From positions 1 through 19,734 of the forward strand of contig CAKQFF010000021.1 in NCBI GenBank assembly GCA_934230685.1: DNA of 19,734 nt. The letters are read 5' to 3'. Positions 5,159-13,885 of the stretch are shown here, one piece after another (position 1 is the stretch's first letter; every line of letters begins with the position of its first letter). A model generated the notes under the pieces. That model ran no database searches. It was not told the origin of the DNA and worked only from the letters and a program-made list of their open reading frames with translations. A program made the position numbers and the translations under genes. Origin of the DNA: an uncultured Prevotella sp. (lineage in GTDB: Bacteria > Bacteroidota > Bacteroidia > Bacteroidales > Bacteroidaceae).

Positions 5159-8107
5159 ATGATACCCCAAGAATACCAGAAATTCTATCTTAAGGATGTG
5201 ACGTTTGTCAACCTTATGATGCGCCGCATTTACAATGTGCTGATAGTGGCCAACCCCTACGATGCCTTTATGCTCGAGGATGACGGACGCGTGGAGGAGA
5301 AGATATACAACGAGTATGTGGAGCTCGGACTGCGCTATCCGCCCACATTCACCCAGGTGAGCACTACTGAGGAAGCCTACCAAGTGTTGCGCACAATGCA
5401 CATCGACCTCGTGATATGTATGCCAGGCAATGCCGACAACGACGCCTTCTCGGTGGCTCGCGACATCAAGGCAGGATTCCCGACAATACATTGCGTGGTG
5501 CTCACGCCATTCTCGCATGGCATCACCAAGCGTATGGAAAACGAGGACCTCAGCATCTTCGACTACGTGTTCTGCTGGCTTGGCAACACCAACCTCATCC
5601 TCTCCATCATCAAGCTCATAGAGGACAAGATGAATCTTGAGCATGACATCAAGGAGGGTGGGGTGCAGATGATACTCGTTGTGGAGGACAGCATACGCTT
5701 CTATAGCTCTATCTTGCCCAACCTCTACAACTATATCTTGGCTCAAAGCAAGCGCTTCTCCACCGAGGCTCTCAACCGCCATGCCGCTACATTAAGAATG
5801 CGCGGCCGTCCTAAGGTGGTGCTTGCCCGCACCTATGAGGAGGCAATGGCTCTGTATGAACGTTATTCCGACAATGTGCTTGGTGTGATAAGCGATGTGC
5901 GATTCCCATTGGGTGGCGTGAAGGACAGCGAGGCAGGACTCAAACTCCTTCGCAATATCCATGCCCAAAATCCCTATCTGCCGCTCATCATCGAGAGTTC
6001 AGAGTCGCACAACCGAGAGAAGGCAGAGGCCGAGGGGTTCCGCTTTGTCGACAAGAACTCCAAGAAGATGGCTCTCGACCTGCGCAAGATGATGGAGGAG
6101 CACATGGGCTTTGGCGACTTCATATTCCGTGACCCAAAGACCAAGGCCGAGATAATGCGCATACACTCGCTCAAGGAATTGCAGGACAACATCTTCAATA
6201 TTCCCGACGACTCAATGCTCTACCACATATCGCGCAACCATATGAGCCGCTGGCTTTCGGCTCGCGCCATATTCCCAGTGTCAGAATTTTTGAAAAAGGT
6301 AACGTGGGATAGGCTGAAGGATATCACCGCACATCGCGAGATAATATTCGATGCCATAGTGCAGTATCGCCATATGAAGAACATTGGAGTGGTGGCTGTG
6401 TTCGACCGCATGAAGTTTGACTCCTACTCCCATTTCGCCCGCATCGGCGAAGGTTCGCTTGGTGGTAAGGGACGTGGCTTGGCATTCCTCGACAATATCA
6501 TCAAGATGCATCCCGAATTCAACTCCTTCCCTGGTGCCACTGTGCAGATACCCAAGACCGTGGTGCTCTGCACCGACGTGTTCGACCAGTTTATGGAGCA
6601 GAACAACTTGTATCAGATAGCCCTAAGCGACGCGTCTGACGAGGACATACTACAGCACTTCATGCGTGCACAATTGCCTGACTCGCTGATAGCCGACTTC
6701 TTCACCTTCTTCGAGGCAGTGAAAAGTCCTATAGCCATACGCTCCAGCTCGCTGCTTGAGGATGCCCACTACCAGCCGTTCGCAGGTATCTATTCCACCT
6801 ATATGATACCCTATCTCACCGACAAGTATGCCATGCTTGAGATGTTGGCTTGCGCCATAAAGGGTGTTTATGCTTCGGTCTACTACAAGGACTCCAAGGC
6901 CTATATGACCGCCACAAGCAATGTCATCGACCAGGAGAAGATGGCTGTAATCCTGCAAGAGGTTGTGGGCAAGCAATACGACGGACGCTATTATCCCAAT
7001 GTGTCGGGCGTGTTGCGTTCGCTCAACTATTATCCCATCGGCGACGAGCGAGCCGAAGACGGCATAGCATCGCTTGCCCTCGGACTTGGCAAGTATATAG
7101 TTGATGGTGGACAGACGCTGCGTGTGTCGCCCTATCACCCACATCAGGTGTTGCAGACAAGCGAGCTTGACACGGCTCTGCGCGAGACACAGACCCGATT
7201 TTATGCCCTTGACACAAGGCATGTGGGCAACGACTTCAAGGTGGACGACGGTTTCAACATTCTGAACCTAAAGGTGAAGGAGGCAGAGCGCGACCATTCG
7301 CTCAACTACATAGCATCTACCTACGACCCCTACGACCAGGTGATACGCGACGGTATATACGATGGCGGACGCAAGGTAATCACCTTTGCCTCTGTGTTGC
7401 AGCATGGAGTGTTCCCATTGCCCGAACTGTTGCAGATGTCTATGAAGTATGGTGCCGAGTCGATGCGCCGCCCAGTGGAGATAGAGTTTGCCTGCAATCT
7501 TAATGAAGACCGCACGGGCAGCCTGTATCTCTTGCAGATACGCCCTATTGTAGACTCCAAGCAGATGCTCGACGAGGATGTGGCAGCAGTGCCTGATGCC
7601 GATTGTGTATTGCGCTCGCATAACTCTTTGGGACATGGTGTGACTGAGGATGTCACCGACATAGTGTATGTAAAGACCGACGATTCGTTCACAGCCTCCG
7701 ACAATCCAACTATAGCCCGAGAGATAGAAAAGATAAACAGCGAGTATCTTGACCGTGGTGACAACTACGTGCTTGTGGGTCCGGGACGCTGGGGATCGAG
7801 CGACCCATGGCTTGGCATACCGGTAAAGTGGCCCCATATATCGGCAGCAAGAGTGATAGTAGAGGTTACGCTGAAGAACTATCGTGTAGACCCGAGCCAA
7901 GGCACCCACTTCTTCCAAAACCTCACATCCTTTGGTGTGGGCTATTTCACGGTGGATGCCAACCGAGGTCAGGGATTCTTCCGCAAGGAACTGCTTGATG
8001 GCATGGAAGCGGTAGAGGAAACCGAACACGTGAGAGTGGTGAGGTTTGCCAAACCGCTGAAGATAATGATGGACGGAAAGAAACAAGAGGGAGCCGTGTG
8101 TCTATGA
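5159..8107 (+). CDS. Receiver-like domains fused to a PEP synthase/PPDK-type ATP-grasp domain
   Basis: A 982-residue cytoplasmic protein. Residues about 25-155 resemble a response-regulator receiver that has lost its phosphorylation site (the acceptor position in DLVICMPG is not Asp). Residues about 170-315 look like an intact receiver: acidic pair Glu176-Asp177 (VVEDS), acceptor Asp246 (ISDVRFP), Ser280 and Lys299 (VDKNS). From about 425 comes the ATP-grasp domain of PEP synthase/pyruvate phosphate dikinase: GSLGGKGRGLAFLDNI (432-447), AIRSSSLLEDA (526-536) with FAGIYSTY (541-548), and LLQIRPIV (791-798). The mobile His domain (TGG…SH) and the PEP-binding barrel are not seen; instead there is a C-terminal region with GPGRWGSSDPWLG (874-886). 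Related proteins are often labelled PEP synthase, but without those domains that reaction is doubtful. A strong AGGAGG lies 9 bases before the start. Confidence 0.82.
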   Translation: MIPQEYQKFYLKDVTFVNLMMRRIYNVLIVANPYDAFMLEDDGRVEEKIYNEYVELGLRYPPTFTQVSTTEEAYQVLRTMHIDLVICMPGNADNDAFSVARDIKAGFPTIHCVVLTPFSHGITKRMENEDLSIFDYVFCWLGNTNLILSIIKLIEDKMNLEHDIKEGGVQMILVVEDSIRFYSSILPNLYNYILAQSKRFSTEALNRHAATLRMRGRPKVVLARTYEEAMALYERYSDNVLGVISDVRFPLGGVKDSEAGLKLLRNIHAQNPYLPLIIESSESHNREKAEAEGFRFVDKNSKKMALDLRKMMEEHMGFGDFIFRDPKTKAEIMRIHSLKELQDNIFNIPDDSMLYHISRNHMSRWLSARAIFPVSEFLKKVTWDRLKDITAHREIIFDAIVQYRHMKNIGVVAVFDRMKFDSYSHFARIGEGSLGGKGRGLAFLDNIIKMHPEFNSFPGATVQIPKTVVLCTDVFDQFMEQNNLYQIALSDASDEDILQHFMRAQLPDSLIADFFTFFEAVKSPIAIRSSSLLEDAHYQPFAGIYSTYMIPYLTDKYAMLEMLACAIKGVYASVYYKDSKAYMTATSNVIDQEKMAVILQEVVGKQYDGRYYPNVSGVLRSLNYYPIGDERAEDGIASLALGLGKYIVDGGQTLRVSPYHPHQVLQTSELDTALRETQTRFYALDTRHVGNDFKVDDGFNILNLKVKEAERDHSLNYIASTYDPYDQVIRDGIYDGGRKVITFASVLQHGVFPLPELLQMSMKYGAESMRRPVEIEFACNLNEDRTGSLYLLQIRPIVDSKQMLDEDVAAVPDADCVLRSHNSLGHGVTEDVTDIVYVKTDDSFTASDNPTIAREIEKINSEYLDRGDNYVLVGPGRWGSSDPWLGIPVKWPHISAARVIVEVTLKNYRVDPSQGTHFFQNLTSFGVGYFTVDANRGQGFFRKELLDGMEAVEETEHVRVVRFAKPLKIMMDGKKQEGAVCL

Positions 8108-8156
8108 CGCGGCTCCTGCACTAAGCCGTAATCCAAGATTTTTTTCTTGCAGTGTT

Positions 8157-8186
8157 CTTGTTTCTCATTATTTTTATCTAATTTTG
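8157..8186 (+). promoter_or_regulatory. Probable promoter of the peroxidase–thioredoxin reductase pair
   Basis: TAATTTTG (8179-8186) fits the -7 consensus; CTTG at 8157-8160 is a one-mismatch -33 element with an 18-bp spacer. The predicted start of transcription falls about 50 bases before the ATG at 8245 and inside a dyad at 8188-8204. Confidence 0.5.
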
Positions 8187-8187
8187 T

Positions 8188-8204
8188 ACCTTAGATAATA
8201 AGGT
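8188..8204. promoter_or_regulatory. Dyad at the predicted transcription start, possible operator
   Basis: ACCTTA (8188-8193) and TAAGGT (8199-8204) form a 6+6 inverted repeat around GATAA, starting 2 bases after the -7 box. The placement suits a repressor site for a stress-regulated operon. It does not match any operator I know with confidence, so the role is inferred. Confidence 0.35.
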
Positions 8205-8244
8205 AAGAAGTAATTAGAACACATATAAAACACAGAAAAAGAAA

Positions 8245-8793
8245 ATGAGAACTGTATACGATTATTCTGTAAAGGACAGAAAGGGTAAGGAAGTATCTCT
8301 GAAGGAGTATGCCAACGAAGTGCTGCTCATTGTCAACACCGCTACAAAGTGCGGATTCACACCACAGTATGAGGAGCTGGAGAAGCTCTACGAGAAATAC
8401 CATGCACAGGGTTTCGAGGTACTCGACTTCCCTTGCAACCAATTTGGAGCACAGGCACCTGGCACCGACGAGTCGATTCACCAGTTCTGCAAGCTTAACT
8501 ATGGCACAGAATTCCCGCGATTCAAGAAACTGAAGGTTAACGGCGACGATGCCGACGCACTCTATAAGTTCCTTAAGGAGCAGAAGACATTCGCTGGCTT
8601 CAACCCTGAACACAAGCTCACACCGGTGCTTGAGGAAATCCTCGCCAAGGAGAACCCCGACTATAAGGAGACAAGCGACATAAAGTGGAACTTCACAAAA
8701 TTCCTCACCAACAAGCGCGGTCAGGTAGTGGCACGCTTCGAGCCTACAGAAGACATCGAAAACATAGCAAAGCAGATAGAAGAGCTGCTGTAA
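8245..8793 (+). CDS. Cys-type glutathione peroxidase (probably thioredoxin-dependent)
   Basis: It reduces hydrogen peroxide and organic hydroperoxides in the cytoplasm. The peroxidatic residue is Cys36 (NTATKCGFTP), not selenocysteine. FPCNQFGAQAPG (63-74) carries the catalytic Gln70, and Trp148 and Asn149 (KWNFTKFL) complete the active site. Cys82 (QFCKLNYG) sits where non-selenium, thioredoxin-using glutathione peroxidases have their resolving Cys. The 182 residues are a full-length family member. The next gene, 43 bases downstream on the same strand, is thioredoxin reductase, which supports thioredoxin as the electron donor. No glutathione genes are seen here. Confidence 0.94.
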   Translation: MRTVYDYSVKDRKGKEVSLKEYANEVLLIVNTATKCGFTPQYEELEKLYEKYHAQGFEVLDFPCNQFGAQAPGTDESIHQFCKLNYGTEFPRFKKLKVNGDDADALYKFLKEQKTFAGFNPEHKLTPVLEEILAKENPDYKETSDIKWNFTKFLTNKRGQVVARFEPTEDIENIAKQIEELL

Positions 8794-8836
8794 TTAGAAA
8801 CAATACGCATACTAACATATACAATACGACATAACA

Positions 8837-9784
8837 ATGGAACAGAGAGAACATGTGAAATGCCTTATTGTCGGCAGCGGTCCTGCTGGCTATACGGCTG
8901 CCATATATGCCGGACGAGCTAACCTCTCTCCGGTGGAGTACTGTGGCATTCAGACGGGCGGACAGCTCACACAAACCACAGTGGTTGAGAACTTCCCTGG
9001 CTATCCCGAGGGCGTAGACGGCAACCAGATGATGATGGACTTGCGCAAGCAGGCAGAGCGTTTCGGAGCCGACATACGCGAGGGCAGCATTGCCAAGGTA
9101 GACTTCTCTGGCAAACCCTATGTGCTTACTACCGATACAGGCAAGGAAATCGAGGCAGACTCTGTGATCATTGCCACTGGTGCAAGTGCCAAGTATCTTG
9201 GACTGGACGACGAAAAGAAGTACAACGGTCAGGGCGTGAGCGCATGTGCCACATGTGATGGTTTCTTCTATCGCAAGCGTACAGTAGCCGTTGTGGGTGG
9301 TGGCGACACTGCTTGCGAGGAGGCTCTCTATCTTGCAGGACTTTGCAAGAAGGTGTATATGATTGTGCGCAAGCCATTCCTTCGTGCAAGTGATGTTATG
9401 AAGAAGCGTGTTGAGGACAACGAGAAGATAGAGGTACTCTACGAGCACAACACCGAGGGACTCTACGGTGACGACGGTGTGGAGGGTGCACATCTCGTTA
9501 AGCGCAAGGGTGAGGCTGATGAGCAGCACTACGACTTGCCTATCGATGGTTTCTTCCTTGCTATTGGCCACAAGCCCAACACCGATGTGTTCCGTCCATT
9601 CGTAGAATGCGACGAAACAGGTTATATCAAGACCTTAGGATCTTCACCCCGTACAAATGTAGAGGGTGTATTTGCAGCTGGCGACTGTGCCGACCCTGTT
9701 TATCGTCAGGCTATCGTTGCTGCAGGTTCGGGTTGCAAGGCTGCCCTTGAGGCAGAACGTTATCTTGCCAATCTGAATGCTTAA
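8837..9784 (+). CDS. trxB: Thioredoxin-disulfide reductase
   Basis: An FAD enzyme that uses NADPH to reduce thioredoxin. The FAD-binding GSGPAGYTAAIYAGRA lies at 13-28, the redox-active pair Cys137 and Cys140 in CATCDG, the NADPH-binding GGGDTACEEA at about 154-163, and the closing FAD motif AAGDCADP with RQAIVAAGSG near the C-terminus. The 315 residues are the usual length. It follows the peroxidase gene in the same transcript, which links electron supply to peroxide reduction, and ends against the terminator at 9815-9868. Confidence 0.97.
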   Translation: MEQREHVKCLIVGSGPAGYTAAIYAGRANLSPVEYCGIQTGGQLTQTTVVENFPGYPEGVDGNQMMMDLRKQAERFGADIREGSIAKVDFSGKPYVLTTDTGKEIEADSVIIATGASAKYLGLDDEKKYNGQGVSACATCDGFFYRKRTVAVVGGGDTACEEALYLAGLCKKVYMIVRKPFLRASDVMKKRVEDNEKIEVLYEHNTEGLYGDDGVEGAHLVKRKGEADEQHYDLPIDGFFLAIGHKPNTDVFRPFVECDETGYIKTLGSSPRTNVEGVFAAGDCADPVYRQAIVAAGSGCKAALEAERYLANLNA

Positions 9785-9814
9785 TCCGTGAGTGATTAGA
9801 ATCTTTATAAATAC

Positions 9815-9868
9815 AAAAAAGATATTTTCAAATGCCTGTCTTATTTGCATTTGAAAATATCTTTTTTT
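9815..9868. terminator. Bidirectional intrinsic terminator between trxB and rodA
   Basis: A perfect 21-bp stem (9815-9835 with 9847-9867) with an 11-nt loop, A-rich on the left foot and T-rich on the right. It is 12 bases from the rodA stop and 31 from the trxB stop, so it can end both the plus-strand pair and the long minus-strand mre operon. Confidence 0.92.
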
Positions 9869-9879
9869 ATTCTTGTATC

Positions 9880-11340
9880 CTACGCTTGAGCCAAATTGCG
9901 TCCGGCATCAATCCTAAGGAATATAAACATAAGAATAGTGAAACCCCACAACGACGAGCCTCCGTAACTGAAGAATGGCAGCGGAATGCCAATAACGGGC
10001 GTTAGTCCAAGCACCATGCCCACATTGATGAACACGTGGAAAAGGAATATTGACGCCACACAGTAGCCGTAGACTCGCCCGAAAGTGAATGGTTGCCGCT
10101 CGGCAAGTTTCATTAGTCGCAAAATCAGTGCAAGGAAGAGCAGCAGAACTCCTGCAGAGCCTACAAATCCTTCCTCCTCGCCCACGGTGCAGAATATAAA
10201 GTCGGTGTCTTGCTCAGGCACGAACTTCAGCTTTGTCTGTGTGCCATTGAGGAATCCCTTACCCTTTAGTCCGCCCGAACCGATGGCAATCTCGCTCTGG
10301 TGGACATTATATCCCGCTCCTGCAAGGTCCTCGTCGAGACCAAGCAAAACGTTGATGCGCACTCTCTGATGAGGCTCCATGACGTTGTTGAGCACATAGT
10401 CGGCAGAATAGAAGAACACTACCGAGCCAATGGCAAAGGCAAGAATCATGAACGAATGCGTGAAGCGTGTGCGCAGAGCATATAGCAGCAGGTACACAAA
10501 CATCGCGCCACACACGGCAAGTTGCACCCATGTGATGTCGAACGGAATCACATACACCGAGAAGAGCAGAGCCAACACCGTGATGCCTATGCTATAGCCC
10601 AGTATGACCTTGGTCATACGTTGCTCCTCGCAATATACCTTCACCATGCCCGCCGTGAATATCTGCACCAAGAGCAATACCACAAACTTGCCCACCGAGG
10701 TAGGTGTGGCAAGTAGCATGACACCCTCGTACTTGATGCCCACCACGAAATACACCACCATTGCAACACCCGTAAACAAGATGCTGCCCGGCATGCCCTC
10801 GCGGTAGAGCACAAGGAAGAACGTGAGGTAGACAAGAGCCGAACCAGTCTCGCGCTGTCCTACGATGCAAAGCATAGGGATGAAAATCACTGCCATGGCA
10901 GCGGCAAAATCCTTCCATCTATGTATGTTGTAGCCATAGGCACTCATGAGTTTCGCCAATGCGAGTGCAGTGGCAAACTTACCGAACTCGGCAGGCTGCA
11001 GTCGCAGCGGACCTATTACGAGCCACGAGTGCGAGCCCTTGATGTCGTGGGGATTGAAGATGGTGGCAAACAGCAGCAACAGCAATATACCATATATAAT
11101 ATATGAGAAAGTGTCGAAGAACCGCGTGTCCATCATCAGGATGACAAATCCCAGACAAATACTTGTGCCTATCCATACAATCTGCATACCCGAGCGTGTG
11201 CCAAGGCTGAAGATATCGTTTTCGCCGTAGGTATAGCTGGCTCCGCAGATGCTTATCCAGCCGAATATCATCAGAGCTATATAGATGCCTATTGTAATCC
11301 AGTCGACTTGCGACCAAATGCTTTGAGGTTTGTTTGGCAT
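9880..11340 (-). CDS. rodA: SEDS-family peptidoglycan glycosyltransferase RodA
   Basis: RodA is the inner-membrane polymerase that makes glycan strands from lipid II in the elongasome, working with PBP2. The 486 residues contain about ten hydrophobic segments. Family marks: WLVIGPLRLQPAEFGK (106-121), HQRVRI (324-329), the YNVHQSEIAIGSGGLKGKG loop (344-362), PEQDTDF (375-381) with the expected catalytic Asp380, and GIPLPFFSYGGSS near the end. It is over 100 residues longer than the E. coli protein, mainly through extra membrane and loop sequence between about 180 and 320, which fits Bacteroidetes homologues. It is the last gene of the operon, 47 bases after PBP2, and its partner enzyme is encoded directly upstream. 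Confidence 0.95.
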   Translation of the reverse strand: MPNKPQSIWSQVDWITIGIYIALMIFGWISICGASYTYGENDIFSLGTRSGMQIVWIGTSICLGFVILMMDTRFFDTFSYIIYGILLLLLFATIFNPHDIKGSHSWLVIGPLRLQPAEFGKFATALALAKLMSAYGYNIHRWKDFAAAMAVIFIPMLCIVGQRETGSALVYLTFFLVLYREGMPGSILFTGVAMVVYFVVGIKYEGVMLLATPTSVGKFVVLLLVQIFTAGMVKVYCEEQRMTKVILGYSIGITVLALLFSVYVIPFDITWVQLAVCGAMFVYLLLYALRTRFTHSFMILAFAIGSVVFFYSADYVLNNVMEPHQRVRINVLLGLDEDLAGAGYNVHQSEIAIGSGGLKGKGFLNGTQTKLKFVPEQDTDFIFCTVGEEEGFVGSAGVLLLFLALILRLMKLAERQPFTFGRVYGYCVASIFLFHVFINVGMVLGLTPVIGIPLPFFSYGGSSLWGFTILMFIFLRIDAGRNLAQA

Positions 11341-11387
11341 GACAATTACAATTAAGAATTGAAAATTAAGAAAAGTGAATAAAGCCG

Positions 11388-13367
11388 CTACTGCTTTTCC
11401 TCCGCAGGCTTTGCTATCGCTTCAGGCACATTGTTATCCTTGCTGTCTTTCTCGGCAGCTTCTTTTGCCTTCTTCTTGGTCTCCGCCTTCTTCTTGGCAG
11501 CTTCCGTTTTCTCCTGTCCCGGGAATCGAGGACCGTAGCCAATGCGCCGTTTCTGCATTGCAGCAGCTTGCGCTTCGGCAGAAGGCGATAGTTTGCCAGT
11601 GAGGTATTGCTCCATCATCAGTCCGCCTATAGGCACACCGAAGTCGGCACCCCATCCACCGTTCTCCACATATACGGCAATGGCAATCTTAGGATTGTTC
11701 ATAGGTGCAAACCCCATGAATACAGAGTGGTCGCGTCCATGGTTCTGAGCAGTACCAGTCTTTCCACAGGCCTCAAACGGCAATCGTGACAACATCTTAC
11801 ACGTACCCTTCAATGCCGACGAGCGCATGCCTGCCACTACATAGTCGTAGGCGCGTCGCGAGGCCTTGGTATAATGGCGGTGGCGGTAGAGAGTGTCGAG
11901 AGGTTCGCCTTCTACCTTGCGCACTACGTGAGGCACATAGTAATAGCCACGGTTGGCAATGGTTGCTCCAAGGTTGGCTATCTGCAATGGGGTGAGCGTC
12001 ACCTCACCCTGTCCGATGGAGATGGATACAATGGTAAGACCGTTCCACGAACCTTTGTAGTTGCGGTCGTAATAGTCGGCATTAGGAATCATTCCACGTT
12101 TCTCGCCCGGCAAGTCAATGCCGAGTTTGTAGCCAAATCCCATGCTCACCATATAGTCGCGCCACACGTTCATCGCATCGTAAGGATTCTTGTATTTGGA
12201 GCGGTTGCCCATCATGTAGTATAATCCCCAACAGAAGTAGGCATTGCATGATGTGCTTATGGCGTCGACAAGAGCAATAGGCGCGGCATGTGAGTGGCAA
12301 CCCACGTGCAATCCGCGGCAATAGAATCCGCGGTGGCAAGGAAATGCCGTGCTTGGCGTGATGATGCCCTCGGTCATATAGGTGAGAGCCTGCGAGGTCT
12401 TGAATGTAGAGCCAGGAGGATACATACCCATGATGGAACGGTTGAGCAAAGGTTTCCAAGCATCCTTCGACAGCAGCTTGTGGTTTTTGGAGCGAGAGCG
12501 TCCTACCATGATGCGTGGGTCGTAGCTTGGTGCAGACACCATAGCGAGTATTTCGCCCGTCTGTGGGTCGAGAGCCACAATAGAGCCAATCTTTCCCTCC
12601 ATGAGTCTTTCGCCGAGAGCCTGAAGCTTCTCGTCGATGCCAAGAGTAAGGTCTTTGCCTGCCACAGGTCGGCGGTCGTATTCTCCGTTCTTGTATTTGC
12701 CTTGTATACGTCCTCGTGCGTCGCGCAATAGTATTTGCACACCTTTCTCGCCTCTCAACTCTTTCTCATAACTCTTCTCAACACCGAGCTTGCCAATGTA
12801 GTCGCCTGGCTGATAGTAGTCGTCCTCCTCAATGTCAGCAGGCGACACCTCAGCCACATCACCAAGCACATGTGCAGCTACGCCCGTTTGGTATTGGCGT
12901 ATGCTTCGACGCTGTACATAGAAGCCCGGGAATCTGAACATCTTTTCTTGGAACACCGAGAATTCCTCGTTGCTAAGTTGGCTCATGAACATCTGCTGTG
13001 TGAAGCGTGAGTAGCCAGGATTCTTGGAGTAATCCTTAATGTCGTCCATGCGCTTGATGAAGAACTCCTTTGTAATGCCGAGAGCCTGGCAGAACTCAGT
13101 AGTGTCGATGCGTCCCTTAGCCTCGTTCATCACCACCATGATGTCGTAGGCAGGCTGGTTGTACACCATCAACCGTCCGTTGCGGTCGTAGATGGCGCCT
13201 CGCGATGGAAACTCTATTTTTTTGAGAAAAGCGTTGGAGTCGGCATTCTTCTTATAGTCGTCGCTCATGAGTTGCAGAGTGAATAGACGGATGATGTAGA
13301 CGGTGACAATAGCCACCGCCACTCCGCTAAGCACAAAGCGACGGTTTTCGAGGTTGAATTTGCTCAT
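11388..13367 (-). CDS. mrdA: Penicillin-binding protein 2, elongasome transpeptidase
   Basis: PBP2 cross-links peptidoglycan in the periplasm during side-wall growth and activates RodA. The 659 residues comprise a short cytoplasmic tail, one membrane anchor (about 11-33), a dimerisation/pedestal region (about 50-230) and the transpeptidase domain. Catalytic motifs: Ser320-x-x-Lys323 (PPGSTFK), Ser373-Cys-Asn375 and Lys536-Thr-Gly538. A Cys/His cluster after the active-site Ser (Cys344, Cys350, Cys357, His358, His360, Cys374) lies where PBP2 of Acinetobacter binds zinc. The last about 60 residues are a Lys/Ala/Glu-rich tail with no domain. The start overlaps the mreD stop by 4 bases (ATGA), indicating coupled translation. 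Confidence 0.95.
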   Translation of the reverse strand: MSKFNLENRRFVLSGVAVAIVTVYIIRLFTLQLMSDDYKKNADSNAFLKKIEFPSRGAIYDRNGRLMVYNQPAYDIMVVMNEAKGRIDTTEFCQALGITKEFFIKRMDDIKDYSKNPGYSRFTQQMFMSQLSNEEFSVFQEKMFRFPGFYVQRRSIRQYQTGVAAHVLGDVAEVSPADIEEDDYYQPGDYIGKLGVEKSYEKELRGEKGVQILLRDARGRIQGKYKNGEYDRRPVAGKDLTLGIDEKLQALGERLMEGKIGSIVALDPQTGEILAMVSAPSYDPRIMVGRSRSKNHKLLSKDAWKPLLNRSIMGMYPPGSTFKTSQALTYMTEGIITPSTAFPCHRGFYCRGLHVGCHSHAAPIALVDAISTSCNAYFCWGLYYMMGNRSKYKNPYDAMNVWRDYMVSMGFGYKLGIDLPGEKRGMIPNADYYDRNYKGSWNGLTIVSISIGQGEVTLTPLQIANLGATIANRGYYYVPHVVRKVEGEPLDTLYRHRHYTKASRRAYDYVVAGMRSSALKGTCKMLSRLPFEACGKTGTAQNHGRDHSVFMGFAPMNNPKIAIAVYVENGGWGADFGVPIGGLMMEQYLTGKLSPSAEAQAAAMQKRRIGYGPRFPGQEKTEAAKKKAETKKKAKEAAEKDSKDNNVPEAIAKPAEEKQ

Positions 13368-13867
13368 TTTCTGTCTCTTACGTTTTCGATAACCAATATT
13401 AGAATCACGGTAATAGCCGTGCTACCAAGAATGCTGCTTGCCCATTGCATCCAGTTGTAGAGGTTGAATGCCTCAATAGTGAAGAACGACATGCAGCAAA
13501 TGAGCACAAGTATGATGGTGTAGCTCACGAATTTCGACACACCAAGCGTGCGGAACGTAGGTGTGAGGTCGTCGGCACTGTCGCGTGGCACAAACAGTTC
13601 GAGCAGATATGGCTGCACAAGAGCGGCAAGTGTCATAGTGGCTGCAGCCACGCCAGGTGTGTTGGAGAAAGTGTCAACAGCCAGTCCGAGTGCGAAGCAC
13701 CACAAGAGAGTAGCCCATTTGGCCTGATTGCGTTGCATAGGCAACACAAAATAGGTGTAGAGCAGCGGTGTGGCACATCCGAACAGGCGTATGTGGTTGA
13801 GCACAAGCACCTGCACAATGAGCAGTATGATGAAGAAAACGAAGTTTCTGATGATGTTCAAGTTCAT
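13364..13867 (-). CDS. mreD: Rod shape-determining membrane protein MreD
   Basis: A 167-residue, strongly hydrophobic inner-membrane protein with about five predicted membrane segments, the usual size for MreD. It links MreC to the cytoskeletal and synthetic parts of the elongasome. MreD sequence is poorly conserved, so identity rests on length, hydrophobicity and position between mreC and PBP2. It starts 18 bases after the mreC stop and its end overlaps the PBP2 start by 4 bases. Confidence 0.92.
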   Translation of the reverse strand: MNLNIIRNFVFFIILLIVQVLVLNHIRLFGCATPLLYTYFVLPMQRNQAKWATLLWCFALGLAVDTFSNTPGVAAATMTLAALVQPYLLELFVPRDSADDLTPTFRTLGVSKFVSYTIILVLICCMSFFTIEAFNLYNWMQWASSILGSTAITVILILVIENVRDRK

Positions 13868-13885
13868 GTGTGTATGTGGATTATT

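Noticed and set aside
7560..7800. Swivelling phosphohistidine domain in the ATP-grasp protein
   Set aside because: The segment around SHNSLGHGVTED lacks the TGG-x-x-SH pattern of PEP-utilising enzymes, so no catalytic His is claimed.
8090..8116. Hairpin GGAGCCGTG/CGCGGCTCC over the stop codon of the 982-residue gene as terminator
   Set aside because: The 9-bp stem is real, but the T-run begins more than 20 bases later and the stem includes coding sequence, so a terminator is not well supported.
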